A stretch of DNA of 64,000 nucleotides from Haloparvum alkalitolerans (GCF_050122995.1 NZ_JBNLIA010000001.1:1-64000); one strand, 5' to 3'. Numbered from the stretch's first letter, positions 34,459-41,400 are shown. Notes: a model not told the origin generated them from the letters alone. Numbers and translations: made by a program.

Positions 34459-35739
34459 ATGGCGAAACAGGTCGTCACCCGCACCTATACTGCGTCCATC
34501 AGGAACCAGTCACGGGTGCAAGACGACCTGGATTCGCTCGGATTCGCTGCCTCGAAACTCTGGAACGTCGGACGGTGGACGTGTGACCGCGTCTGGTCAG
34601 AGATTGGTCACATTCCCAGTCACGCAGAACTCACCGCGTACCTCAAAAGCCACGAACGCTATGATGACCTGCATTCTCAGTCAAGTCAGCGAGTCCTCCA
34701 AGAACTCGCTGAGGCGTTCGACGGCTGGTACGGGAAGCGACGCACTGGAGACGCGAGCGCGAACCCGCCCGGCTACCGCAAACACGACGACGACCATCCA
34801 CGAAGCACGGTCACGTTCAAAGCCGCTGGCTTCAAACTCGACACCCAGTACGACCGTGTTCGACTTTCCAAAGGGTCGAATCTCAAGGAGTACTGGTCGG
34901 ACTTCATCCTCTGTGAATACCAGACTCGCCCCGACGTTGACCTCTCGACCGTAGAGAGCGTCCAGCAAGTCAGGGCCATTTGGACGGGGGATGAATGGGA
35001 ACTACACTTTGTGTGTAAGGTCGAAATCGACGTGTCCGAAGCCCGCGGCGAGAAGACTGTTGGTGTCGATCTCGGCATCACCAACTTCGCTGCACTCGCC
35101 TACGAGGACGGCCACGCCGAGCTGTACCCGCTGAACTGTCTGAAGCAAGATGACTACTACTTCAGCAAGCGGATCGCTCGATGTGACGACTCGAACTCCG
35201 AGCAAGCCACGCGGCTGAATCAGAAGAAGTCAGCTCGCCGCACCCACTATTTCCACACGCTCTCGAAACACATCGTTCAGCGATGCGTCGAGAAGGGTGT
35301 TGAGACGGTTGTGGTGGGCGATCTCTCCGGTATCCGCGAGGATGATGAGAACGGCGAAGCGAAGAACTGGGGCAAACACGGCAACCTCGACCTGCACTCA
35401 TGGGCGTTCGACCGTTTCACCGATCTCCTCGAATACAAAGCAGAGATGCAAGGCATCTCGGTTGTGGAGAAATCAGAGCGAGATACGTCGAAATCGTGTT
35501 CCTGCTGTGGTCGTGAACGTGACGCGAATCGTGTTGAGCGTGGGCTGTACGTCTGTGATGCGTGTGGGATGGTGGCGAACGCAGATGTGAACGGTGCAGA
35601 GAACATTCGACAGAAGGTATCTCCGAGTCCCGCCACGGATGGCGGCGATAGGAGTAACGGCTGGTTGGCACAGCCATCGACATTCCTGTTTGACAAGGAG
35701 ACTGGTGCGTTCGCACCTCAAGAACGGGTCACGTCGTAA
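34459..35739 (+). CDS. tnpB: TnpB RNA-guided nuclease-family protein
   Basis: A 426-residue TnpB. RuvC-I is VGVDLGITNFA (Asp204), and the zinc finger is Cys347/Cys350/Cys366/Cys369. RuvC-III is NADVNGAENI (Asp376). The usual RuvC-II motif (xxxEDL) reads VVVGDLSGIRED, with Gly287 where Glu is expected. Glu325 and Glu329 in LLEYKAEM, about 40 residues later, could supply the acid. In known TnpB, DNA at the transposon-excised site is cut using an RNA from the element's right end. ATG 34459 is used; a frame extending further upstream would read through the left end. Confidence 0.88.
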   Translation: MAKQVVTRTYTASIRNQSRVQDDLDSLGFAASKLWNVGRWTCDRVWSEIGHIPSHAELTAYLKSHERYDDLHSQSSQRVLQELAEAFDGWYGKRRTGDASANPPGYRKHDDDHPRSTVTFKAAGFKLDTQYDRVRLSKGSNLKEYWSDFILCEYQTRPDVDLSTVESVQQVRAIWTGDEWELHFVCKVEIDVSEARGEKTVGVDLGITNFAALAYEDGHAELYPLNCLKQDDYYFSKRIARCDDSNSEQATRLNQKKSARRTHYFHTLSKHIVQRCVEKGVETVVVGDLSGIREDDENGEAKNWGKHGNLDLHSWAFDRFTDLLEYKAEMQGISVVEKSERDTSKSCSCCGRERDANRVERGLYVCDACGMVANADVNGAENIRQKVSPSPATDGGDRSNGWLAQPSTFLFDKETGAFAPQERVTS

Positions 35740-35789
35740 ACCACAATATCCCAACGCGGGAATCCTCGCCCTTCAGGGCGGGGAGGATG
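35600..35789 (+). ncRNA. Candidate omega/reRNA at the TnpB right end
   Basis: In TnpB systems the guide RNA comes from the 3' end of tnpB and the right-end hairpin, with the guide in the flanking DNA. Here the tnpB stop (35739) is followed by a hairpin at 35763-35784, so an RNA covering about 35600-35789 plus the next ~16-20 bases is expected. Placement is inferred from the family; boundaries are approximate. Confidence 0.4.
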
Positions 35790-35960
35790 TCAATCCGCGG
35801 CGCGCTCGTAGGCCGCGCCGGTCGCCTCGACGAGTCGCCGGATCGCGGACGGAACGCCGGAGCGGCGCGCGGCGAGCGCGAGCGGGAACAGCGCGATCCC
35901 GACCGCGACCGTCAGCTGGTGTAGCCCGAACATCGCGGACTGGTACGCACGGGTGAACAT
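35790..35960 (-). CDS. Small conserved-looking membrane protein (56 aa)
   Basis: A short gene translating as MFTRAYQSAMFGLHQLTVAV, then GIALFPLALAARRSGVPSAI, then a charged tail RRLVEATGAAYERAAD. One hydrophobic segment (about residues 10-31) suggests a small membrane protein. Support comes from a TATA-like acccttatgta about 36 nt before the ATG, third-position GC typical of the host, and a stop codon exactly at the edge of the TnpB element. The insertion may have supplied or preserved the stop, so I cannot exclude truncation of a slightly longer protein. Confidence 0.55.
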   Translation of the reverse strand: MFTRAYQSAMFGLHQLTVAVGIALFPLALAARRSGVPSAIRRLVEATGAAYERAAD

Positions 35961-36306
35961 TGGGTCTCTACCATCAGGGATCGACCGCCGTACATAAGGG
36001 TATCGGAGCGTCAGACGGGCGCACGTCGCCGCAGGCGTGTGGTTTTCCCGTTCCCGGTCATCCAGCGCCGCCCCGGCCGGGTCCCGGTCGCGAACCCGGT
36101 GCGAGGGCGAAGCGTGTCGGTCCCCAAGGCAAACGTATCGATAACTTATGAAGATGCGCGGGGACTCGTGCGCCTATTCGACGGCCGCGGACGACGCGAG
36201 CGAACGCACGCGACTCGGCGCGACCGATGGAACCCCCGGTCGGTCGGCGACCGTTCCGCGCGGGCGAACCACAAGACACGAAACCCCGCGCCCCTTCGAG
36301 TCGGGT
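35961..36306. other. Intergenic region with an unexplained AT island
   Basis: No gene is supported. The promoter of the 56-residue gene lies near 35990-36002 (minus strand). An AT-rich island, aacgtatcgataacttatgaag at 36132-36153, looks like a strong TATA on the plus strand but has no coding start at the expected distance. It may give a long-leader transcript of the UPF0212 gene or a small RNA. Nearer the gene, cacgaaacccc sits about 27 nt before the ATG at 36307. Confidence 0.4.
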
Positions 36307-36678
36307 ATGAGCAACTATCTAGTCGCCATGGAGGCGGCGTGGCTGGTGCGGGACGTCGAGGACGCCGACGACGCGATCGGCGTGGCGGTCAGCGAGGCCG
36401 GGAAGCGTCTCAACGAGACCGACAAGCAGTACGTCGACGTGGAGGTCGGCGTGACCGGCTGTCCCGCCTGCGGCGAGCCGTTCGACGCGACGTTCATCGC
36501 GGCGAGCACCGCGCTCGTGGGACTTCTCCTGGAGATCGAGATCTTCAACGCCGAGGGCGAGGAGCACGCCTCCCGCATCGCCAAGAGCGAGGTCGGCAGC
36601 GCGCTCCGCGACGTGCCCCTCGAGGTCATCGAGGTCGTCGAGACCGAGGCCGACGCCGACGCCGACGAGGCCGAGTAA
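36307..36678 (+). CDS. UPF0212 (DUF555) family protein
   Basis: A 123-residue archaeal protein of unknown function. The family hallmark start MSNYLVAMEAAWLVRDVEDA and DAIGVAVSEAGKRLN are present, with a zinc-knuckle-like CPACGEPFDA and a hydrophobic stretch FIAASTALVGLLLEIEIF. The acidic tail is typical. It stands before the HTH-CBS regulator on the same strand (131 bp gap with its own promoter). Confidence 0.85.
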   Translation: MSNYLVAMEAAWLVRDVEDADDAIGVAVSEAGKRLNETDKQYVDVEVGVTGCPACGEPFDATFIAASTALVGLLLEIEIFNAEGEEHASRIAKSEVGSALRDVPLEVIEVVETEADADADEAE

Positions 36679-36777
36679 CGCCGTCGACCGCCGCCGAGCT
36701 ACGGATTCGGTCGTCGCCGGCGCGAGCACGCGAGCCCGGGCCGCCGTCGACGCCACGCAGGTCCGGCCGCCGTCGAA

Positions 36778-36809
36778 ACCTTTTCAATTACCCCGAGTTA
36801 TCTCGGGAT
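36778..36809 (+). promoter_or_regulatory. Promoter with perfect inverted repeat at the start of the HTH-CBS gene
   Basis: An AT-rich box (ccttttcaatta, 36779-36790) about 25 nt before the ATG is followed by CCCGAG-ttat-CTCGGG (36792-36807), ending 2 nt before the ATG at 36810. Positioned over the expected transcription start, this suits an operator, possibly for the HTH protein itself. Confidence 0.65.
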
Positions 36810-37349
36810 ATGGAACTTCCGACGCCGCAGGACCTGCGGGAGCGCCGCAACGCGCTCGGGCTCACCCAGAGCGCGCTCGCGGACGAGGCCGGCGTTTCGC
36901 AGCCGCTCATCGCGCGCATCGAGGGGGGCGACGTGGATCCCCGGCTCTCGACGCTCCGCTCCATCGTCAACGCGCTCGACGAGGCGGAAGGCGAGGTCGT
37001 CCGCGCCGAGAACCTGATGAACGAGACGGTGATCAGCGTCGCGCCGGACGACGCGGTCCGGGACGCGGTCGACCTGATGGAACAGGAGGCGTACTCCCAG
37101 CTCCCGGTGCTCCAGAACGGCATCCCGGTCGGCTCGATCAGCCAGGGCGACGTGGTCCACGCCGGCGAGGACGTGGGCGACCACCCCGTCAGCGAGGTGA
37201 TGAGCGAGTCGTTCCCGACGGTCGCGCCCGACGCCACCGTCGACGAGGTCCGCAACCTGCTGGACCACTACAAGGCGGTGATGGTCACCGACGGCGGCGA
37301 GACCGTCGGGATCATCACCGAGGCCGACATCGCGGCGCAGCTCTCCTGA
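36810..37349 (+). CDS. XRE-family HTH protein with two CBS domains
   Basis: A 179-residue regulator. Residues about 4-60 are an XRE helix-turn-helix (LRERRNALGLTQSALADEAGVSQPLIARIEGGDVDPRLSTLRSIV). Residues about 65-179 are a CBS pair (MNETVISVAPDDAVRDAVDLMEQ, then VMSESFPTVAPDATVDEVRNLL and AVMVTDGGETVGIITEADI), which in other proteins bind adenine nucleotides. This suggests transcription control by energy state. The inverted repeat directly before the start could be its own operator. Conserved in archaea; targets unknown. Confidence 0.9.
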   Translation: MELPTPQDLRERRNALGLTQSALADEAGVSQPLIARIEGGDVDPRLSTLRSIVNALDEAEGEVVRAENLMNETVISVAPDDAVRDAVDLMEQEAYSQLPVLQNGIPVGSISQGDVVHAGEDVGDHPVSEVMSESFPTVAPDATVDEVRNLLDHYKAVMVTDGGETVGIITEADIAAQLS

Positions 37350-37364
37350 GGCCGCTCGCGACCG

Positions 37365-38318
37365 CTACTGCTCGGCGGAGAAGGCGTCCGGTTCGCTCCA
37401 GGCGTCGCGGCCGGAGACCGTCCGCTGCGGGAACGGGAAGGAGATGCCCTCCTCGTCGAACCGCTGTTTGACCGCCTTCACGTAGTCGGCGCGGGTCTTC
37501 ACGAAGTCCGCGCGCGAGGGGTTCTCGATCCAGACGCGGGACTGCAGGCCGACGTAGGAGTCAGCCAACTCGTTGAGGCGGACCGAGGGGGCCGGGTCGC
37601 GCAGGATCTCGTCGTGTTTCTCGGCCTCCTCGATGATGATGTTCGTCGCCGCGTCGATGTCGTCGTCGTAGTCGATGCCGAAGACGAACTTCAGCCGGAG
37701 GGTGTCCTTCGCGACCGGATTCTTCACGACGCCGCTGGTCAGTTCGTAGTTCGGCACCGTCAGCAGTTCGTTGTCGAACGTGCGGACGCGCGTGACGCGG
37801 AAGGAGATGTCCTCGACGATGCCGGAGTTGTCGCCCCACTCGACCCAGTCGCCGATGCGGAACGGCTTGTCCGTGTAGATGAACACGCCCGAGACGAAGT
37901 TGCGGATGATGTCCTGCATCGCGAAGCCGATGGCCAGCGTCGCCGCGGCCGCGATCGTCGCCATCGACTGCAGGAAGTTTCCGTAGCCGGCCAGCCCGAA
38001 CGCGACCGCGATGCCGGCGAAGAGCACGCCGACCGTCGCGATCCGGTTGAGCGGTTTGCGCGCGTGCGGCTTCAGCCCCTTTCTGTCGAGCAGCCGGTCG
38101 ACGAGCGGAGAGAGTACCGACTTGTTGAGGACGTAGACGGCCGCGAGCACGCCGACGAAGACGAGAAACGACGCGATAGGCGCCGCGAGGGTCCCGCCGA
38201 GATAGGGCGTCAGCGCGTCCGCAACCGGCTGCACCTGTGCCGGAACCGCGCCGAGCGCGTCGCCGGCGGCCGCACCGCCGGAACCGCTGACCGCACCGCC
38301 CGCCGCACCGATCCCCAT
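37365..38318 (-). CDS. Mechanosensitive ion channel, MscS family
   Basis: A 317-residue membrane channel opening under hypo-osmotic stress. It has an N-terminal Gly/Ala-rich stretch, TM segments around residues 45-65, 92-110 and 115-150, and the MscS pore helix and beta domain: SMATIAAAATLAIGFAMQDIIRNFVSGVFI, then DKPFRIGDWVEWGDNSGIVEDISFRVTRVRTFDNELLTVPN. The first base of its ATG is the last base of the yhbY stop codon, so it is coupled to the RNA-binding protein gene. Confidence 0.92.
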   Translation of the reverse strand: MGIGAAGGAVSGSGGAAAGDALGAVPAQVQPVADALTPYLGGTLAAPIASFLVFVGVLAAVYVLNKSVLSPLVDRLLDRKGLKPHARKPLNRIATVGVLFAGIAVAFGLAGYGNFLQSMATIAAAATLAIGFAMQDIIRNFVSGVFIYTDKPFRIGDWVEWGDNSGIVEDISFRVTRVRTFDNELLTVPNYELTSGVVKNPVAKDTLRLKFVFGIDYDDDIDAATNIIIEEAEKHDEILRDPAPSVRLNELADSYVGLQSRVWIENPSRADFVKTRADYVKAVKQRFDEEGISFPFPQRTVSGRDAWSEPDAFSAEQ

Positions 38319-38563
38319 CAGTGGAACACCGCCGTGTTGCCACGCGTCTCCACCAGCTCGGCGTCGACCCGGTCCGCGAGGTCGGCCGCCAGTTCCTCGG
38401 TCGTCGTCCCGCCGCGGGCCGCCCGCAGGAACTTCGCTTTCACCAGTTTTCGGTCGTCCAGCTGGTCCGCCAACTCGTCGACGACTGCCTCGACGCCGCC
38501 CTTACCGACCCAGACGGTCACGTCGAGGTCGTGCGCCTCCTTTCGGAGTTGCTGATCGGTCAT
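38318..38563 (-). CDS. YhbY/CRM-domain RNA-binding protein
   Basis: An 81-residue CRM domain protein. Features are LRKEAHDLDVTVWVGKGGV, the GKGG loop, VDELADQLDDRKLVKAKFL and VETRGNTAVFH. YhbY proteins bind pre-ribosomal particles in bacteria. It lies between rnp4 and mscS, and the rnp4-yhbY pairing is typical of haloarchaea. A plausible promoter (cttcaatgcg, minus strand) lies about 30 nt before the ATG. Confidence 0.88.
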   Translation of the reverse strand: MTDQQLRKEAHDLDVTVWVGKGGVEAVVDELADQLDDRKLVKAKFLRAARGGTTTEELAADLADRVDAELVETRGNTAVFH

Positions 38564-38682
38564 ACGCGGTCAAGAGGGCGCGGCGCATTGAAGCTTGAGG
38601 TACGCGGCCGCGAGCGACCCGTCGCCCGCCGTCCGCGAGGCGGTCCACGAGGCGGTCCGTCCGCGAGGCGCCCCGAGCCGAC

Positions 38683-38958
38683 TCAGAAGGGGTACCTGTC
38701 GGTCGCGCCGCACTCCAGACACCGCACGACGACGTGTCCCGGCTGCGTGCGGAAGCGTCCCGTGACCCCCGGCCGCAGATACACGTCGCAGTCGTCGCAG
38801 GTCCGCCGCGTGAACGCCCGCGGGAGCCCGCAGCGGTTCCGCTCCGCGATGCGGCGGGCGAGGCGAACGTACTCGCGCGAACGGTCGAACTCCCCGTCGA
38901 CGACCGCCTCCCGCGCGAGCGACAGGAGCCGCTCGATGCGCTCCTCGGGAATGCCCAT
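38683..38958 (-). CDS. rnp4: Ribonuclease P protein component 4 (Rpp21/Rpr2 family)
   Basis: A 91-residue protein subunit of archaeal RNase P, which matures tRNA 5' ends. An N-terminal helical region (ERIERLLSLAREAVVDGEFDRSREYVRLARRIAERNRCGLP) precedes the zinc ribbon CDDC and CLEC with the conserved RRTCDDCDVYLRPG. The start at 38958 gives the usual family length. Confidence 0.9.
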   Translation of the reverse strand: MGIPEERIERLLSLAREAVVDGEFDRSREYVRLARRIAERNRCGLPRAFTRRTCDDCDVYLRPGVTGRFRTQPGHVVVRCLECGATDRYPF

Positions 38959-39065
38959 ACGCGAAGCGCGCGACCGGACGGGAAAGGCGTTGCGAACGCG
39001 GGCGTCCCGCCGGACGCTCGCGGCGCTCGGGATCATCTCGAAAGGCCGGCGTCGGCGACCGACGC

Positions 39066-39078
39066 CGAGAAAAACGCG
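39066..39078 (-). terminator. Terminator after the Gly/Met-rich gene
   Basis: Minus-strand T-run (39074-39070) 22 nt past the stop at 39097. Confidence 0.4.
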
Positions 39079-39096
39079 TCGCGGACCGCGGCCGCG

Positions 39097-39552
39097 CTAC
39101 TGGTCTTCCAGCGCCTGCGCGATGCGCTGTAGCTGCCGGGTCGCGTCGCGGACCTCGTCGCGGAGCTGGCGCACCTCACGCACGAGCTCCTCGTTGCCGA
39201 CCGACTCCTCGCCGCCGCGCTCGCCGCGAGCGCCGCCCGGACCGCCGGGACCGCCGCCCATCCCCGGCGCGCCGCCCGGCCCGCCGCCACCGCCCATGCC
39301 CGGCGGGCCGCCACCGCCGCCCATCATGCCGGACATCATCTGTGCGAAGGGGTTGCCCCCGCCCATACCGCCGGGGCCGCCCTCGCCGCCCATCATCTCC
39401 TCGGGGCTGGGCTGCTCGCCCTCCTCGCGTTCCTGTTCGCGTCGTTCGCGGATCTCCTCCACGCGCTCGCGGAAGGATTTCTCCTCTCCGTCCTCGCCGT
39501 CGGCGGCGTCGCCGGCGTCGTCGCCGGACTCGGCCGGTTCGTCGTCTGCCAT
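39097..39552 (-). CDS. Gly/Met-rich protein with coiled-coil ends, unknown function
   Basis: A 151-residue protein I do not recognise. It has an acidic N-terminus (residues 1-25), a charged helical segment (FRERVEEIRERREQEREEGE), a central Gly/Met/Pro-rich block (about 54-110, with repeats of GGMGGG, GMMGGGGGPPGMGG and GGAPGMGGG), and a C-terminal coiled coil (LVREVRQLRDEVRDATRQLQRIAQALED). The layout suggests an oligomer with a flexible low-complexity linker. A TATA-like ccttttcgg lies 28 nt before the ATG. Confidence 0.65.
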   Translation of the reverse strand: MADDEPAESGDDAGDAADGEDGEEKSFRERVEEIRERREQEREEGEQPSPEEMMGGEGGPGGMGGGNPFAQMMSGMMGGGGGPPGMGGGGGPGGAPGMGGGPGGPGGARGERGGEESVGNEELVREVRQLRDEVRDATRQLQRIAQALEDQ

Positions 39553-39590
39553 ACCCCCCGGTTGCGTCTCGGGTCCGAAAAGGGTTGGCT

Positions 39591-39742
39591 TCGACCTTTT
39601 TCTGCGTCGGGTTCGCGCGGCGCAAGCGCCGCGCTCACCGCTCCTTGAAAAATGTCGATCAAAAAGGGCCGCGGTCGGCGCTACGGGCGCTTCGCGCCCT
39701 CGCGCCGCCGCGGTACCACCACCTCGACACATAACCGCACCG
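39591..39742. repeat. Hairpin-rich direct repeat, copy 1
   Basis: About 150 bp nearly identical to 40163-40364 apart from one 49-bp insertion in that copy and a few substitutions. It contains perfect hairpin GCGCGGCGC-aa-GCGCCGCGC (39615-39634), GGGCGC-ttc-GCGCCC near 39690, and A/T runs in both orientations (ccttttt, gaaaaatg, caaaaagg), as expected of a two-way terminator. Confidence 0.85.
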
Positions 39743-39811
39743 CCACCGCACCAGCACCGCCACCGCACCAGCACCGCGGCCGCCACCGCACCAGCACCGC
39801 CACCGCACCAG
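39738..39811. repeat. 17-bp GC-rich tandem repeat
   Basis: Units of caccgccaccgcaccag at 39738-39754, 39755-39771 and 39795-39811, with a longer 23-bp variant in between. Located just after repeat copy 1 and ahead of the small gene at 39860. Confidence 0.85.
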
Positions 39812-39859
39812 CACCGCACCGCCACCGACCTTATGAGCCTCACGGCCGAGGTGCCCGGT

Positions 39860-40159
39860 ATGACCGACTTCGACGCGGACTACGTCATCACCCACGTGCG
39901 CTACGTCGGCCACCACATCGACGCGGTCCGACGACACCGCCCGGCCGACGACGGCCTCGGAGACCCCGTCGAGGTCCCCCGCGGCGCGGTCGTGCAGGAC
40001 CTCGACCTCGGCCTCGACTATATGACCGCCTTCCACGAGAACGGCGACTGGATCCCCGGTGACGAGGTGATCACGTACCACGCCGACGGCGAACGCTTCA
40101 TCCGCACCACCGGCGACGACCACCCCGAGGACAACCTCTCGGGACTGCCCGAGTTCTGA
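39860..40159 (+). CDS. Small protein of unknown function between two direct repeats
   Basis: A 99-residue protein resembling the DUF3892-type haloarchaeal small proteins (DADYVITHVRYVGHHIDAVRRH, then LGLDYMTAFHENGDWIPGDEV and GERFIRTTGDD). I do not know its function. The ATG at 39860 is chosen because ttatgag lies 26 nt before it; an ATG nine codons upstream lies within that box. It is flanked by copies of a ~150-bp hairpin-rich direct repeat, as if inserted or insulated between terminators. Confidence 0.65.
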   Translation: MTDFDADYVITHVRYVGHHIDAVRRHRPADDGLGDPVEVPRGAVVQDLDLGLDYMTAFHENGDWIPGDEVITYHADGERFIRTTGDDHPEDNLSGLPEF

Positions 40160-40162
40160 AAC

Positions 40163-40364
40163 TCGACCTTTTTCTGCGTCGGGTTCGCGCGGCGCAAGCG
40201 CCGCGCTCACCGCTCTCCCCGAGCTCCGCTCGGGGATCAGCGAGACCCAACGGGTCTCGCAAGCCTTGAAAAATGTCGATCAAAAAGGGGCCGCGGTCGG
40301 CGCTGCGGGCGCTTCGCGCCCTCGCGCCGCCGCGGTACCACGACCTCAACACATAACCGCACCG
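40163..40364. repeat. Hairpin-rich direct repeat, copy 2, with inserted hairpins
   Basis: Copy 2 begins 3 nt after the stop of the small gene. Its first 53 bp are identical to copy 1. A 49-bp insertion (about 40216-40264) adds two perfect hairpins, CCCCGAGC-tcc-GCTCGGGG (8 bp) and GCGAGACCC-aac-GGGTCTCGC (9 bp). The rest again matches copy 1 with few changes. T-runs on both strands could end transcription of the small gene and of the aldo/keto reductase gene. Confidence 0.85.
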
Positions 40365-40422
40365 CGGCCGCGTGGTGACGGAAAAGCGCCGTTCCGGCCG
40401 GTGTCCCGTAACCCGAATCCGC

Positions 40423-41400
40423 CTACTCGTGGCCCGAGACGGGGACCGGCTCGTACGGCTCCTCCAGCCATTCCACGTCCGAGTCGGACAGGTCGATGTC
40501 GAGCGCCTCGACCGCGTCCTCCAGGTGCTCCACGCTCGTGGTCCCGACGATGGGCGCGTCGACCCAGTCCTTGTGGAACAGCCACGCGAGCGCGATCTGG
40601 GCCATCTTCACGCCCTTCTCGGCCGCGAGTTCCTCCACGCGAGCGTTGATCGACCGACCGCCCTTCTCGCGGTAGGGGTGCTCGTACATGTGCTCCTCCG
40701 TCTGCCCGCGCAGGGTCGCGTCGATGTCGTCGTCCGGGCGCGCGAGGTAGCCCCGGGCGAGGGGACTCCACGGCATCACGCCGACCCCCTCCTTCTCGCA
40801 CAGCGGGAGCATCTCGCGCTCCTCCTCGCGGTAGACGAGGTTGTAGTGGTTCTGCATCGTGACGAACCGCTCGAGGCCGAGGCGCTCACTCGCGTGGAGC
40901 GCGTCCGCGAACTCGTGGGCCCACATCGAGGAGGCGCCGACGTACCGCGTCTTCCCGCGTCGCACCGCGTCGTCGAGCGCGCGCAGCGTCTCCTCGATGG
41001 GCGTGTCGTGGTCGTAGCGATGGATCTGGTAGAGGTCCACCGTGTCCATCCCCAGCCGGTCCAGCGAGTTGTCCAGCTCCTGCTCGATGGCCTTCCGGGA
41101 GAGGCCGCCGGAGTTGGGGTTCCCCTCGTCCATCTGGAAGTACCCCTTCGTGGCGACCACGAACTCGTCGCGGTCGTAGCCGGCGAGGGCCTCGCCGAGC
41201 ACGCGCTCGCTCTCGCCGTCCGAGTACATGTTGGCGGTGTCGAAGAAGTTCACGCCGAGGTCGACCGCGCGCTCGACGAGCTCCCTCCCCTCCTCCTCGC
41301 CGAGGACCCACTCGCGCCAGTCCGGGTCGCCGAAGCTCATACAGCCGAGACAGATCCGCGAGACCTCCACGCCGGTGGACCCGAGGGTGGTGTACTCCAT
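40423..41400 (-). CDS. Aldo/keto reductase
   Basis: A 325-residue NADPH-dependent carbonyl reductase of the AKR superfamily, YhdN/Tas-like. Catalytic residues are visible: Asp and Tyr in FFDTANMYSDGESE, Lys in VATKGYF, His in YQIHRYD. The nucleotide site lies in PIVGTTSVEHLEDAVEAL. The start at 41400 (MEYTTLGSTGVEVSR) is the usual family start. Substrate unknown; neighbours give no pathway. Confidence 0.9.
   Translation of the reverse strand: MEYTTLGSTGVEVSRICLGCMSFGDPDWREWVLGEEEGRELVERAVDLGVNFFDTANMYSDGESERVLGEALAGYDRDEFVVATKGYFQMDEGNPNSGGLSRKAIEQELDNSLDRLGMDTVDLYQIHRYDHDTPIEETLRALDDAVRRGKTRYVGASSMWAHEFADALHASERLGLERFVTMQNHYNLVYREEEREMLPLCEKEGVGVMPWSPLARGYLARPDDDIDATLRGQTEEHMYEHPYREKGGRSINARVEELAAEKGVKMAQIALAWLFHKDWVDAPIVGTTSVEHLEDAVEALDIDLSDSDVEWLEEPYEPVPVSGHE

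Larger units (their letters stand above)
34331..35789 (+). mobile_element. IS200/IS605-family solo TnpB element (IS1341-type)
   Basis: About 1.46 kb bounded by hairpins typical of IS200/IS605 ends. The left is CCCCGCCC-ttta-GGGCGGGG (34334-34353). The right is tcctcgccc-ttca-gggcgggga (35763-35784), with one G-T wobble. It carries only tnpB; no TnpA (Y1 transposase) is present, so it would need TnpA in trans. GC content and codon use are clearly lower than in flanking genes, indicating transfer. No target duplication is expected for this family and none is obvious. It sits between psmB and a 56-residue gene whose stop lies exactly at the right boundary. Confidence 0.85.
39553..39859. other. 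Intergenic region with repeat copy 1, tandem repeats and promoter
   Basis: Contains copy 1 of the hairpin repeat (39591-39742), the GC-rich 17-bp tandem repeats (39738-39811) and, just before the small gene, gaccttatgagc (about 39828-39839) about 26 nt ahead of the ATG at 39860. No gene is seen. Confidence 0.55.

Noticed and set aside
34282..35845. Target-site duplication of the TnpB element
   Set aside because: The similar 23-25 bp are 21-30 bp away from the element ends and IS200/IS605 elements do not make duplications.
39738..39811. Possible CRISPR array
   Set aside because: Tandem 17-bp units without unique spacers.
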